Origin: Pterois miles
Taxonomy: Eukaryota > Chordata > Actinopteri > Perciformes > Scorpaenidae
Assembly (NCBI GenBank): GCA_947000775.1
Contig: CAMQGK010000240.1
Location: 422,001 to 486,000 of the forward strand
Direction: 5' to 3'
DNA: 64,000 nucleotides
A program made the translations under genes and the position numbers. Of the stretch, positions 55,601-63,500 are shown piece by piece. The notes beneath the pieces are model-generated. The model worked only from the letters and a program-made list of their open reading frames with translations, was not told where the DNA came from and ran no database searches. Within the stretch, counting starts at the first letter, position 1; each line of letters begins with the position of its first letter.

Positions 55601-57322
55601 GGCACCTTGAGATTTTGCTATATTTTAAGTGTGCTATATAAATTAAATTTATTATTATGATGATCTTGTTCCTGGACACACAGCTTGGAGCAAATCTGGG
55701 CCTGTTCAAACAAACTTTGACCGACAACACAGCTCCCAACCCACACCTGAAACTTCTAGTCATACTTAACTACTAGTCATACTGCTAAAAGCAACTACAG
55801 CAGCCTCCAGACGACTTGCCAAGGCACAAACTATCATGCCTCAGCCAACAGGATAAGTCCCTCAAATACAAACAGCCTTAATCATTACAGTCAGGCAGTA
55901 AATATTCAGGTCAAGAAAGAGTTTCATGGATTCTTTGGGGAGTTGAACTCAAACTGAACATGCTGCTGCAAAGCAAATGATCCATCTGTGGCTCCCAGTC
56001 AGTATCGAGTCCAGTTTTTTTTTTTCCTCAGTTGTTTTACAATCTTCTACATGTTCTTGAGCCCAAAATGTTAGAATCTCAACATTAAATATTGTACATT
56101 ACTTTTATTAACAGGCAGTAGGCAGGATATTCATGGCATCACTGGGCATAAAAACCTTTCAGCATATTGTAATTCAAGTATTTTAAGAGAAAACTAGACT
56201 TCTGCACCTCCTCATGGATCTGTTATGAGGAGCCTTTAAATAATCTAGCATGTGAAGGGTGACTTTGGCCAATCACAGGTCATTTCAAAGAGAAAACATT
56301 CCTGTTGGCTGTTGTCTCGCTGGTGGATGGTGATTAGTATTTTCTTCAACTGATCTCAACATGGCTGCCGGGTCACAACCTTTCTCATTTTACAGCTAAA
56401 CAGTAACTACGAGATGTTTCTGAAAACATTTAGTCATTAGAGTAACAGAATATTGATTCATAATTGATCAGCGCTGCCTAGTTTGACCATTTGATCAGAG
56501 TTCACAAGTGACTGACAGCAGCTCAGAGATGGCTGACTCCAGCTTGGCTCTGATTGGTTGTTTTCCTCCAGTCTGTGAAATCGTGTAGATGCCATTATGA
56601 GCATCGGAGGACACAGAGGAACATGATCTGTCTCATGTGCTACTGTCAGGATACTGTGTCCGGTTTATAAAAATAGCAATTTTTTAATCATATGTGCTCC
56701 ATCCATACGGCACCGGTACAAATAAAATGGGGCGTTGTGCCACTTTTAACGGCAGGGTATTACTTTACTTTTCTAGCATTGGTATGACACTAGCGCACAG
56801 CAGATAAGTGTTGAGTCAACGTGAAAAAAACTTTGACAGCGTCAAAGTCTGCGATTCCCTGCATAGACGTGGCAGCTCTCGAGATGAAAAAAATACCCCT
56901 CAGCAAATTCAGTTTTCTATTTGGTCCGCTTTAATTTGTGCACAAAGCAGACTACATAGAAAACAAACCAAATGTATTGATTTCACTCTCATTCAGACTA
57001 ACCAAGCAGAGTACGTCTTGTGAAAGCGCCCTGACATAACTCAAATGAAACAATCAGGGAGGGAAACGTCACTTTGTGGTGAAAAGTGCTCACAGTCTAT
57101 AACCTGTGAGGATGAGTCAAATGTAGACACTGCTTCGTTTTAAAGGGTTACAAACCAAACAGGTCTGGAACTGCTTATGTAAATGATAAGCAGGTCTTTG
57201 ATGATGTGCACCTTGAGAGAAAAGGGCTGAGCGAGGTGGATCCTCACACTTCCTCCTGGTCTCCTCCAGAGTAGAGACCACAAGAACCACAACACAGAGC
57301 CAAAGCCAACCTGTGAGGAGAT

Positions 57323-57363
<41 letters not shown>

Positions 57364-59629
57364 TATAAGTGTGATACACACAGAGTTGTATCATAATGAC
57401 GCCTTCGCTTTAGGAGAGACATTACAGCAGCAATACCACTAATGAGCAGGATCTATGAGCAGCACTAAGATAAATATCCAGCCTGAGAGTGTTGGTACTA
57501 CAACTGTGTGTTCAGTACTGTATGTGTACTGTGTGTGAATGACAGAGCAAAATGATGAGGCGAGGACCTTATTATGGCAATTAACCGAACGTTACACCCA
57601 CTCTCCAGTATCGTCTTAAAGTGCAGATAACAGAGGGCGAGACTAATGGAGACTAATAACAAATGAAATGCAAACCTCAACTAATCAACCAGGGCTGGCT
57701 GGTGAGAAATTTGAGAGCAAAGTTGTGAAACAAGACTTTCACAGCTGCACTCTGGATCATCGATGGCAATTATGTGTTCCTCTGAACCAGGATAAGATAA
57801 AATCAGATAAAATCGAGGCAACTGTAGAATTTAAAAAGTAAAAAAAAACACACCATACTATAAATTACAAAGGTGTATTAGTGTAGGATGATATGTGTGT
57901 TTATTGTACTTCCATATTTGTAGTGTTTTGCGGTTTTATTATACTGAAAGTTGTACATTTTAATTACACTGTACATGTAAAAGCATGCAGTTTCATGCTC
58001 TATATTGAAACCACTAGTGCAGCGCCCGTTCGTGGCGTGGCTGTTTGGAGTGGGCCGAGTGCTTGGCTCCCGGTAGCTCCGGGAGGGTGCTCATGCCTGC
58101 TGGGAGTTTGCTTGGCTGCAAGGAAGTGTTGCTTACAGTTATGTCCAGAACTGCTCATTGCTCATAAACCCCATGGAAGTGAAGAAGAGTTTGGCTGTGA
58201 CGTTAGCATATCCAGGATCCAGCAGCAAACCTGGACTGCAGTCAATGAGCCGCGGAGACGACATGCTGGACCCTGAAGCCCCGCCCCCTGCTGCAGTAAA
58301 GAGCGCTCTGTGCTTGTTTAATACTGAACGCATCTCGTGTCCAAGTTGGGCCAAATTTGACAAAGCATTCCTTCAGGTCCTCATCGATACTCCCGCCAAG
58401 TGCTCCTTGAGAATCCTTGTTTGATAGTGAAATGTTCAATTACGTCACCCCTATCATAATGAACTACAACTGTCAAAGTTAACATAATAATGTATTAACG
58501 CAAAATCATTTTAACGCCAGTAATTTCTTATATGTATTAATGCAATCCATCTTTCACATGTTGTAGAAGGCTCAGTTTGAAAGATACTGGTATCATATGA
58601 AACCAGAAAACCAGAGGAATCCACTGGTAACAACCGTGTCATTCTAGCTTGCTGGGAAGGAGGTTCAATAGCGCTCCAAACTCCATCCCTATCAAATCAA
58701 ATAAATTCAATTAAACAAAATAAGTTTCTATTACTGGATTCTGCTTTTATTATTCTTTGTCTTTCTTCTATTTGGGGGATAACCATGCTCTAAGTTGTAG
58801 AACTATAGTTCCCATAATGCTTTAGGGGATGTAAACAGGTAGTATAATGATGCTATGGATTCAGTGACTCACACTGTGCTTCGACCACGACTGTTTATTT
58901 TAGCCTACATTTGTTTACATTTCAGGAAACTGGCACAGTTAAAAGTATGCTGAATTAGCTATTAGCAATTCTTGTTCGCAACGTACCTGTGGACGCACAT
59001 ACAACTATTACTGGATTACATGACTTCTAAGACTATTTATAAAGGGTTTATTCGAGTTGGACACAGGTTTGGAAATTAGCACCAGGCAACAGCCAAATAC
59101 TGGTAAAATATGCAATATAATTTCCAACCCTGGATGGACATCAGAGATATTGACAACCTCGGAAAGTGTAGGTGACACTTATTCTGACAATATGTGCATC
59201 GTGTCTGTGTTGATTTGATGGAGTTTTGACTCAGAGTGTGATTGTGTCACGGCCTCCAATGTGTTGACACGTTGTATTTGTTCCTTGCACCTCCCGCAGT
59301 ATCTGTCTTTTCGTCTGCGGCCCCCCGAGGAGGCTTGACAGTTTGAAAACTGCTGCGATAAAAACCAAACCTGTTCATTTGCTCCTGAGGACGTTACAGA
59401 TGGCTCATATTTAGTGTGTGCTTGCAAGTGTGTGTTTACACGCATCCACCTGTGAGCTGGTCTTGGGCACGCAGTCATAGGAGATGCCCACAGGGACCAG
59501 ACTGACATCGGGGACAGATCCCTCTTTGATGAGCTGCCTGATGTGAGCCAGCCACTGGCCACCGCGGCCAGACTCCGCCGACACACCGACATTTAACGCC
59601 TGACCCTCATGTAGCAGCTCACGTAGCAG
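28478..59629 (-). CDS. gpat2: Glycerol-3-phosphate acyltransferase 2, mitochondrial (partial: 3' 14 exons)
   Basis: Exons are 59450-59629, 57212-57310, 54535-54617, 52767-52888, 52584-52654, 52160-52320, 51911-52014, 49793-49977, 46806-46883, 44653-44781, 36781-36901, 34105-34173, 33708-33763 and 28478-28594. They total 1575 bp, 524 aa plus stop, all GT-AG and in phase. The 5' part (about 270 aa by comparison with 795-aa human GPAT2) lies outside the window, so the HX4D motif is not visible. Seen are motif IV (SLVPVGISYD), RIHLAQPFSL, TAVMSTSLVSSLLLYRHRK, GFGGSLGEV, HVFILEAVGACAVSAML, an acidic segment (DDPYHSDSDCDMDEQD), ALDHLLTPLPE and the C-terminal RQKLHRFISQYLYN. The family acylates sn-glycerol-3-phosphate at the outer mitochondrial membrane. 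Mammalian GPAT2 is testis-enriched and linked to piRNA production. RIHLAQPFSL and the exon order favour GPAT2 over GPAM. Confidence 0.93.
31980..32412 (+). mobile_element. Family A element, near full length
   Basis: It starts AGCTGTCAATCGATTAAAAT and ends GTTAACTTTGACAGCCCTAG, so the ends are inverted repeats of a GGCTGTCAA type. The interior has CAGGTCAGAGGTCCTTTGAA and GGGATCATTACTTAGCCTCC. It is non-coding, probably a hAT-type MITE. Confidence 0.8.
32865..33193 (+). mobile_element. Family A element, second tandem-oriented copy
   Basis: It has the same orientation as the copy 0.5 kb upstream and shares TTAGTTTAAGTTGGGATCAT, CTAGTATGACGTGGTTGGTA and the end TTGACAGCCCTAG. The left end is truncated. 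Confidence 0.8.
34679..34732 (-). mobile_element. LINE/SINE 3' tail with (AAGAT)n
   Basis: AAGAT pentamers followed by AACCTTTATTAATCCCCGGA: the reverse complement of a fish retroelement end in ATAAAGGTTATCTTATCT. Only the tail is recognisable. Confidence 0.7.
35250..35680. repeat. 55-bp minisatellite, block 1 (8 copies) in a gpat2 intron
   Basis: Units begin CTGTAGCAGCCACGGTGCTG at 35250, 35305, 35360, 35419, 35474, 35529, 35584 and 35639. The period is 55 bp, except one 59-bp unit with an extra GTCA. The array lies in the intron between exons 36781-36901 and 34105-34173. Confidence 0.95.
35690..35880. repeat. Insertion splitting the 55-bp minisatellite
   Basis: Unrelated sequence containing GAAGATGTTTCGCCCCTTAT and CCAAGTGGCTTCATCAGTTC, a dispersed fish repeat motif, lies between the two minisatellite blocks. 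Confidence 0.65.
35893..36165. repeat. 55-bp minisatellite, block 2 (about 5 copies)
   Basis: Same unit and orientation as block 1, starting near 35897, 35952, 36007, 36062 and 36117. The unit is more diverged at the distal end. Confidence 0.93.
37650..38250 (+). mobile_element. Family E element
   Basis: Blocks CAGACCGGAGGAAAACAACC, CTCTGAGCAGCTGTCAATCA, TGTAGTTACTGTTTAGCTGT and GACCCAGCAGCCATGTTG recur in reverse complement at 56130-56750. It is non-coding. The left end ACTTTAAGCAGCAATGTGTA and right end TACTACAACTTTAA suggest short inverted ends. Confidence 0.75.
39338..39917 (-). mobile_element. Family A element, most complete copy
   Basis: It starts ATGGCTGTCAAAGTTCACAT and ends AATCGATTGGACAGCTCTAG. 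It contains TAATAACGTGTTAACGCTAA, CATCGTATGAGACTAGAAAA and CCCTTGACCTCTGACCTCCA. The orientation is opposite to the copies near 32 kb. Confidence 0.8.
40125..40305 (-). repeat. Family A end fragment
   Basis: It shares CATTTGCATAAAGCAGCATA (duplicated here in tandem), GACAAATCTCCCTTCAAGGT and AATTGACAGCCCTGAC with the copy ending at 39917. Confidence 0.7.
41915..42200 (-). repeat. Family A internal fragment
   Basis: CTGGTATCATATGAAACTAG, CGCTAAATTTTGGCGAAGAA and CCAGTCTCCCCTTTACAGAC match the 39.4-39.7 kb copy in the same orientation. Confidence 0.75.
42401..42440. repeat. (TATAG)n pentanucleotide microsatellite
   Basis: About eight uninterrupted TATAG units in a gpat2 intron. Confidence 0.95.
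43570..43690 (+). mobile_element. LINE 3' tail
   Basis: ATGTAAAGCACTTTGAATTA and CCTTGTTGTTATAAGGTGCT followed by AGACAAATA: the characteristic 3' end of fish L2/Rex-like LINEs. Confidence 0.6.
44983..46362 (+). mobile_element. Family D element with a nested SINE
   Basis: The left part is ATAGACTGTACATAAGAAGT, CATTGGTTTGTGGACTGCCG and GCAACCAGAAGTGACACGGG. The right part is CCTAAAGCATCCCCTGCTTC, AAATGGGACCATAATTTACT and CGCCCCCTGCTGGCTGCTAG, with a last match near 46316-46362 (ATTGGCTTCACTTTGCAGAC). The SINE at 45184-45512 interrupts the left half. It is non-coding. Confidence 0.72.
45184..45512 (+). mobile_element. tRNA-derived SINE, full length
   Basis: The head GGCTGCACGGTGGTGCAGTG and GTTAGCGCTGCCGCCTCACA contain an A-box-like TGGTGCAGTGG, and the B-box-like GGTTTGAATCC follows. 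The body ends CCAGCTGGGATCGGCACCAG, CCGCGACCCC and GATGGATGATC. It lies inside family D, so it inserted later. Confidence 0.87.
46886..47400 (+). mobile_element. Degenerate LINE ORF2 C-terminal fragment
   Basis: The plus frame at 47184-47399 ends ETESHFILQCEKCKKLREVF, the His/Cys-containing C-terminal signature seen in fish Tx1/L1-like LINEs. Upstream, SPLCQLVLKL and YLSTVTDRK also fit but lie in different frames with stops. It abuts gpat2 exon 46806-46883. Confidence 0.6.
47445..49017 (-). mobile_element. Family F element, long copy
   Basis: The left end is AGGTAGAGTGTGCAGGATTT and the right end is GTTACACATTGGTCCTTTAA (read in reverse TTAAAGGACCAATGTGTAAC). The interior contains ACGTGAAAGGCTCTCTCTCT and GTCCGTTCTGGGCTACAGTA. 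This family is widespread in percomorph fish. The central part (47.85-48.85 kb) is not typical and may be a second insertion. Confidence 0.7.
49164..49223. repeat. (GA)n microsatellite
   Basis: About 60 bp of nearly perfect GA repeats in a gpat2 intron. Confidence 0.97.
49558..49667. repeat. (CA)n microsatellite
   Basis: Two CA runs separated by CGCCGCACGCACGC, about 110 bp in all, starting roughly 125 bp downstream (in the minus sense) of gpat2 exon 49793-49977. Confidence 0.97.
49978..51910. other. gpat2 intron upstream of exon 49793-49977
   Basis: Holds the fold-back element at 50542-50865. The rest is AT-rich sequence, with ACTTTACTACAGTATTTCCA near 50.45 kb resembling a dispersed repeat edge. 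No exon is recognised. Confidence 0.5.
50542..50865. mobile_element. Family F fold-back (palindromic) copy
   Basis: The left arm starts TTAAAGGACCAGTGTGTAAC and runs through ACTATGTTTTCATTTGTGTA and AAGAATCAATGTATTTTTGT. The right arm, from ACAAAAATACATTGATTCTC to ATTCCTTTAAATGTCACAC, is its reverse complement. The arms are about 120 bp with a spacer of about 100 bp, so the element is a large hairpin. Confidence 0.85.
53006..53135 (-). repeat. Family A end fragment
   Basis: CTGTCAAAGTTAATGCGATA, TTTAACGCTGCTTAACGCAT and GCTAGAGTGAAGATATTGGC match the left end of the 39338 copy. Confidence 0.7.
53136..54534. other. gpat2 intron between exons 54535-54617 and 52767-52888
   Basis: Single-copy-looking sequence with no recognised exon or element apart from the family A fragment just before it. 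Confidence 0.5.
54977..55490 (+). mobile_element. L2-type LINE 3' end (reverse-transcriptase C-terminus)
   Basis: The frame 54977-55282 encodes SPFLRSLHWFPVSLRIDFKI, then LLLVYKALHGLG and later SFKSKPKTFLF-like residues: the C-terminal block of fish L2/Maui-like LINE reverse transcriptases. A 3' UTR ending GAAGCACTTTGAATTGCCCT and GCTGAAATGTGCTGTACAAA follows. It is 5'-truncated and inactive, in the opposite sense to gpat2. Confidence 0.85.
56130..56750 (-). mobile_element. Family E element, inverted copy
   Basis: CACAACCTTTCTCATTTTAC, AGCTAAACAGTAACTACGAG and CTCTGATTGGTTGTTTTCCT are the reverse complement of the 37650-38250 element. Confidence 0.75.
57325..57361. repeat. (CA)n microsatellite next to a gpat2 acceptor
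   Basis: About 37 bp of CA ending 15 bases from the acceptor of exon 57212-57310. Read in the gene's sense it is (GT)n lying just 5' of the acceptor. Confidence 0.95.
58018..58430. repeat. Unnamed GC-rich dispersed element
   Basis: It starts about AGTGCAGCGCCCGTTCGTGG and has GTTGGGCCAAATTTGACAAA near the right end. The GC content contrasts sharply with the surrounding intron. Open frames of 88 and 127 codons overlap here, but no protein family is recognisable. Confidence 0.5.
58470..58690 (-). repeat. Family A left-half copy
   Basis: ACTGTCAAAGTTAACATAAT, TTTTAACGCCAGTAATTTCT and CTGGTATCATATGAAACCAG match the 39338 copy; truncated at the right. Confidence 0.75.
59450..59629 (-). other. 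gpat2 exon with acyltransferase motifs III/IV
   Basis: The exon encodes 60 residues. Motif IV VPVGISYD (residues 45-52 of the visible part) is canonical. Where GPAM has FLEGTRSRSG (motif III), this exon has VSAESGRGGQ: the Glu and one Arg can be aligned, but the Gly-Thr is replaced. GPAT2 proteins are known to be divergent here. Confidence 0.8.
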
Positions 59630-61524
59630 CTGAGAGAGGAGAGAGAAAAATGGCAGGGACAAAGGTCGGCAAACTCTTGGCAGTAGGGGAGCAATTAACA
59701 TAAAATGCCTGTCCTGCATTTCTAAAATATACATAAGCAATCCAGCGAAGCAGACCCTGGTGGGAATACAAAGAGGCAAGAAGACAAAGTGCAGAGGGCA
59801 GCAGAGGGAGCACAAGTCACAAAGCAGGAAGCCGGCAGGTTAAAGAGCACAAATAAAAAGCCACGGTGGGGGACACTTCATGACATTCACAGATACTTCC
59901 CCTGCGCTGAGTACTGTTTTCACCTCACAGACAAGGAAAATTCAATTACCATTGAACAGCAGCTAAGCAGGCCTACACTCAATAAACAATAAAGGTCTAT
60001 TAGCATTGAAATACAACCAATAAACAAGCCTGCTTTCACAGGCACAGCAGATATGCTTACTCACATAAATGGTGAATGAAAAAAAGCTGCATCACTCATA
60101 AACAAACCTGTTTATGTTCCACCGGGGCTGCCATCTTGTAGATTAATGTTAGACCGATTCATTTTATTGAGCTGTATAGCACAATATTGATCGTAATAAA
60201 GCCAGTAACTCCTCCAAATGAAATACATCTTTAGGCAAACTGATACAAAGCACAACAGAGCTCCCCCGCTAGATATAAAGACAGGAAGATATTAATGTTG
60301 AGCAGGTGTTGATCAGTAAACAGGAACATAGCAAAGACAACAAAGAAGAGGAAGCGATGCAAGAGAGGAAGGGAGGACGGAGACATTAATGCACAACACA
60401 TTAATCTCTAAAACAAGGCCAAAAAACACAAATTACCTTCCCATAAAAATAGAAATGACCTGCTCAGACCTGCCAAGCTTACACAATCAAGTTAACCACC
60501 ATTCTCCTCATTTCTCCACCCTCTCCCCATTGCTTTGTCACTCCAGCCAACTCCAAAGCTGCAATCTCTGTAGCCAAACTCGAGCCCCCTTGGTAATTTT
60601 GAGAATGAATAGAGGCCGGGGGGAGGGCAGGGGGGATTCACAGGTTGTTTTCTGACCGTGATAACACTCCACCGTGGAGTGAAATGAAAAGTGTGTGAGC
60701 GTGAATTGAACCGAATGCACAAACGCTAAACAGCCAAATTACAAGGACAGGTATCTTTTGCTTACCCTGTAATTTTAGGTAATTACCTGCTGTCTGTGAC
60801 AGTTTTCTTCAGCAAAATGCATTAGCAACATGTTTTCTGATTCGTGGCCCAGAGCTTTGTTTCCCATCTACTAGTAAACAGAATGTTTATGGGTTCATAT
60901 ACGCGGCTAATGAGGAACTGTTCATTGTCAGGCTGGAAGGGCTTGTAACAAGATGGTGTTTCTATGGTTGGTGACCAACAGGGAACTACTAAACCTAAAT
61001 TACCTTATGACAGCTGAAGGGGACATCTGCATGTGTTGTTAAAAGCTTCTGGGGGCTCAAAAGTGTTCTTAAGTGATTAAGTACAGTTTAATTTGAAACA
61101 CAAAGTCTGTCTTTGGGTGGTTGTTGGTGGGAAGAAGTGGTCATCACTGACCACAAGCTCCAATTGACGCTAATGGCTAAATTAGCTTCATGTGGCTTTT
61201 CCATGTGTGTCTTCAATTGAAAGTGATACCTAAAAATAGGCATGCACCGATACCAGATCAGATATCAGGCTGATACTGACACAAATTGCTGGATCGAGTA
61301 TCTATGACAATGGATCTATTCAATTAAATTCTACTGTATGTTTATATTCTATATACCGTACATAATATACTAGAATCTCAATTCCTGTTTAAATACTGAC
61401 CAAATCTGTTGATGCATTAAAGATGTTTACACTTGGATTGTTATTCCACTTAATTTTTAAGATTTTTTTTATCAAGTTGTTGGTGTACAATTTATTATTT
61501 CAATAATAAATAACAATTCAGTAA

Positions 61525-61852
61525 ATTTGGGTGCAGTGGTTAGCAAGAGGGTCACAGGTTTGGATCTGGCTTGAGGCCTTTCTGCCCCGTGTTGGGTTAG
61601 GGTTAGGGTTAGGGTTAGTGTGGGTTTTCTCCGGGTTCTCTGGTTTCCTCCCACAGTCCAAAGACATGCAGGTTAATTGAAGACTTTAAATGTCCCGTAG
61701 GTGTGAATGTGAGTGTGAATGGTTGTCAGTCTCTATGTGTCCTGCGATGGACTGGCGTCCTGTCCGGGGTAAACCTAGCCTTCACTCAATGCCAGCTGGG
61801 ATCAGCTCCAGCCCCCCTAACAGGATAAGCGGTTGTAGATGGATGGATGAAT
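61525..61852 (+). mobile_element. SINE copy carrying a telomere-repeat patch
   Basis: It begins within the head (TGCAGTGGTTAGCAAGAGGG) and continues with GGTTTCCTCCCACAGTCCAA, ATGCCAGCTGGGATCAGCTC and GGATGGATGA at the end. Compared with the copy at 45184-45512, the segment after CTTTCTG is replaced by (GGGTTA)4. Confidence 0.85.
61594..61618 (+). repeat. Interstitial telomeric repeat (GGGTTA)4
   Basis: Four perfect tandem vertebrate telomere hexamers plus one base, located inside a SINE. Confidence 0.95.
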
Positions 61853-62099
61853 TGAGTAAAATTATATGTTTTTAATTGTAACATGTTGCTTCACAAAGTT
61901 TGTAAAGTAATACTGAAGTCAGGCATGACGTTGCCTTACACATAACAGAATGATCGCAGTCACTTCCGCACAGCGATGAATACTTATTAGTCAAACGCTG
62001 GTATTCGATCTGTACTCGGTATCGGCTGATACCCAAAGCCAAGGTATCGTAGCGGGGCTGAAAAAGTCGGATCGGTTCATTCCTAACTAAAAATAAATC

Positions 62100-62345
62100 T
62101 TGGATTTTCAGCCAAGCTGCTGGCGTGGCTCTAGGGATGGAGATGCTGGTGTGTCAGCTGGTCGGTCCACCACTTTGGTCCAGACTCATATATCTCAGCA
62201 ATCATTGGATGGATAGCCATGACATTTGGTTCAGATATTCCACCAGAGGATGAATAGTACTGTAGTGACTTTGGTGATCCTCTGACTTTTTCATCTAGTG
62301 CCATCATGACATTGACATTTATGGTTTGCTGTGAAATACAGCAAG
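62100..62345. repeat. Dispersed repeat fragment
   Basis: ACTTTGGTCCAGACTCATAT, ATCTCAGCAATCATTGGATG and GATAGCCATGACATTTGGTT are phrases of a repeat frequent in fish genomes. No ends are recognisable. Confidence 0.6.
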
Positions 62346-62967
62346 AAACATGAGTCTTTTCATTATCATTCTGTTGCTAGGGCAACAGCTTTGGTCCAGG
62401 TCTACTTCCTGTCACCTGCAAACATTGTAAGAGGGAAGACGAAGGGTCCCAGTTAGACTGTTGATATTGCCAACTTTGAAAAGGTTTACTGGATACAGCA
62501 GTGGTTCCAAACCTATTTTCCTTGAAGCCCCCTACTAGTGTATAAGAAAAGCTGAGCCCCCCGACGGCATCCCCCTAAAGAAAATTACAAATCCTCAAAC
62601 AAAATCCTCAATTTGAATACAGTGAGTATTTAAGTTTGTCTTTTTTCATTAAACCAACTGTCTTTAATGAACAGAACTCATCAGTTTTGTCAGCATAAAT
62701 AAAGTGATGACATCTTGACAGATTCGTCAAGCGAATGCAGATACATAATTTTTGTAACGACATAATCTCCTATAGTAGTAATAGGTTTTTGAACGTAGTA
62801 AAAATGTTGTTTTTGAAAGGCTAAACGCCAACAAATATGAATCGAAGCAGAATATTTCTTTATATTTTGCTACTAAGTAGAAAAAAATATTATAGTTTTA
62901 TATACAGACTTTTGTATAAATTATCCAGTTAGGGTGTTATCATGATTTTAGTCATACGTGAGTAAAT

Positions 62968-63062
62968 CGAGCGGCAGTGCGGTGCTGCAGTGGTTAGCGC
63001 TGTCAGCACAGCTAGAGGGTCGCAGGTTTGAATCCGGCTTGGGGCCCTTCTGTGTGGAGTTT
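62968..63062 (+). mobile_element. Truncated SINE (5' head only)
   Basis: It contains GTGCTGCAGTGGTTAGCGCT and GGTTTGAATCCGGCTTGGGG, then stops at GTGTGGAGTTTGATC. It is the same family as 45184-45512, and the 3' two-thirds are missing. Confidence 0.82.
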
Positions 63063-63365
63063 GATCACTTGATCAAACATCAGTTGATAACTGAATACCT
63101 GCAAAATTCAAGACATTTAGCATGCTAACAGGCTAAACTAACATGGTGAACATGGTAAACATAATACCTGCATCAGCATGGTATTCTTCCGAGGTTAGCT
63201 AGCATGGCCATAGACTCTTAACCCCGTTAAAACCATTAACTGTTGGGACCCCAGAGAAGAGCAAACCTTTATGTTTGGGTACTCACTGATGACTCAGAAG
63301 TTAATTCTTACGTCAACCCTCATAGAACTACAGTCTCTCTGAATATTATCACATCCTACCCTTTT

Positions 63366-63500
63366 TAATTTTTTTTCTTTATTTAACCAGGTGAAGCCCA
63401 TTGAGATTAAGAATCTCTTTTTCAAGATGACCTGGCAGCAGCACAAAAACACAGTAACACACAGAAAACACAAAAAAAAAAAAAAAAAAAAACAGCCAGG
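63366..63500 (+). mobile_element. LINE/SINE-type 3' fragment with poly(A)
   Basis: TTTCTTTATTTAACCAGGTG, AGCCCATTGAGATTAAGAAT and TTTTCAAGATGACCTGGCAG, followed within 60 bp by an A run of about 20. This is a common fish retroelement end. Confidence 0.6.

Larger units (their letters stand above)
57362..59449. other. gpat2 intron downstream of exon 59450-59629
   Basis: It contains a dispersed element (58018-58430, with GAAGCCCCGCCCCCTGCTGC and CTGGACTGCAGTCAATGAGC) and a family A fragment (58470-58690). The rest is featureless. Confidence 0.6.
61238..62092. mobile_element. hAT-like element with a nested SINE
   Basis: The left end is TAGGCATGCACCGATACCAG and the right end is GGATCGGTTCATTCCTAA, imperfect inverted repeats of a common fish type (AGGNATGCACCGAT). 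The SINE at 61525-61852 sits inside. No transposase remains. Confidence 0.65.
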
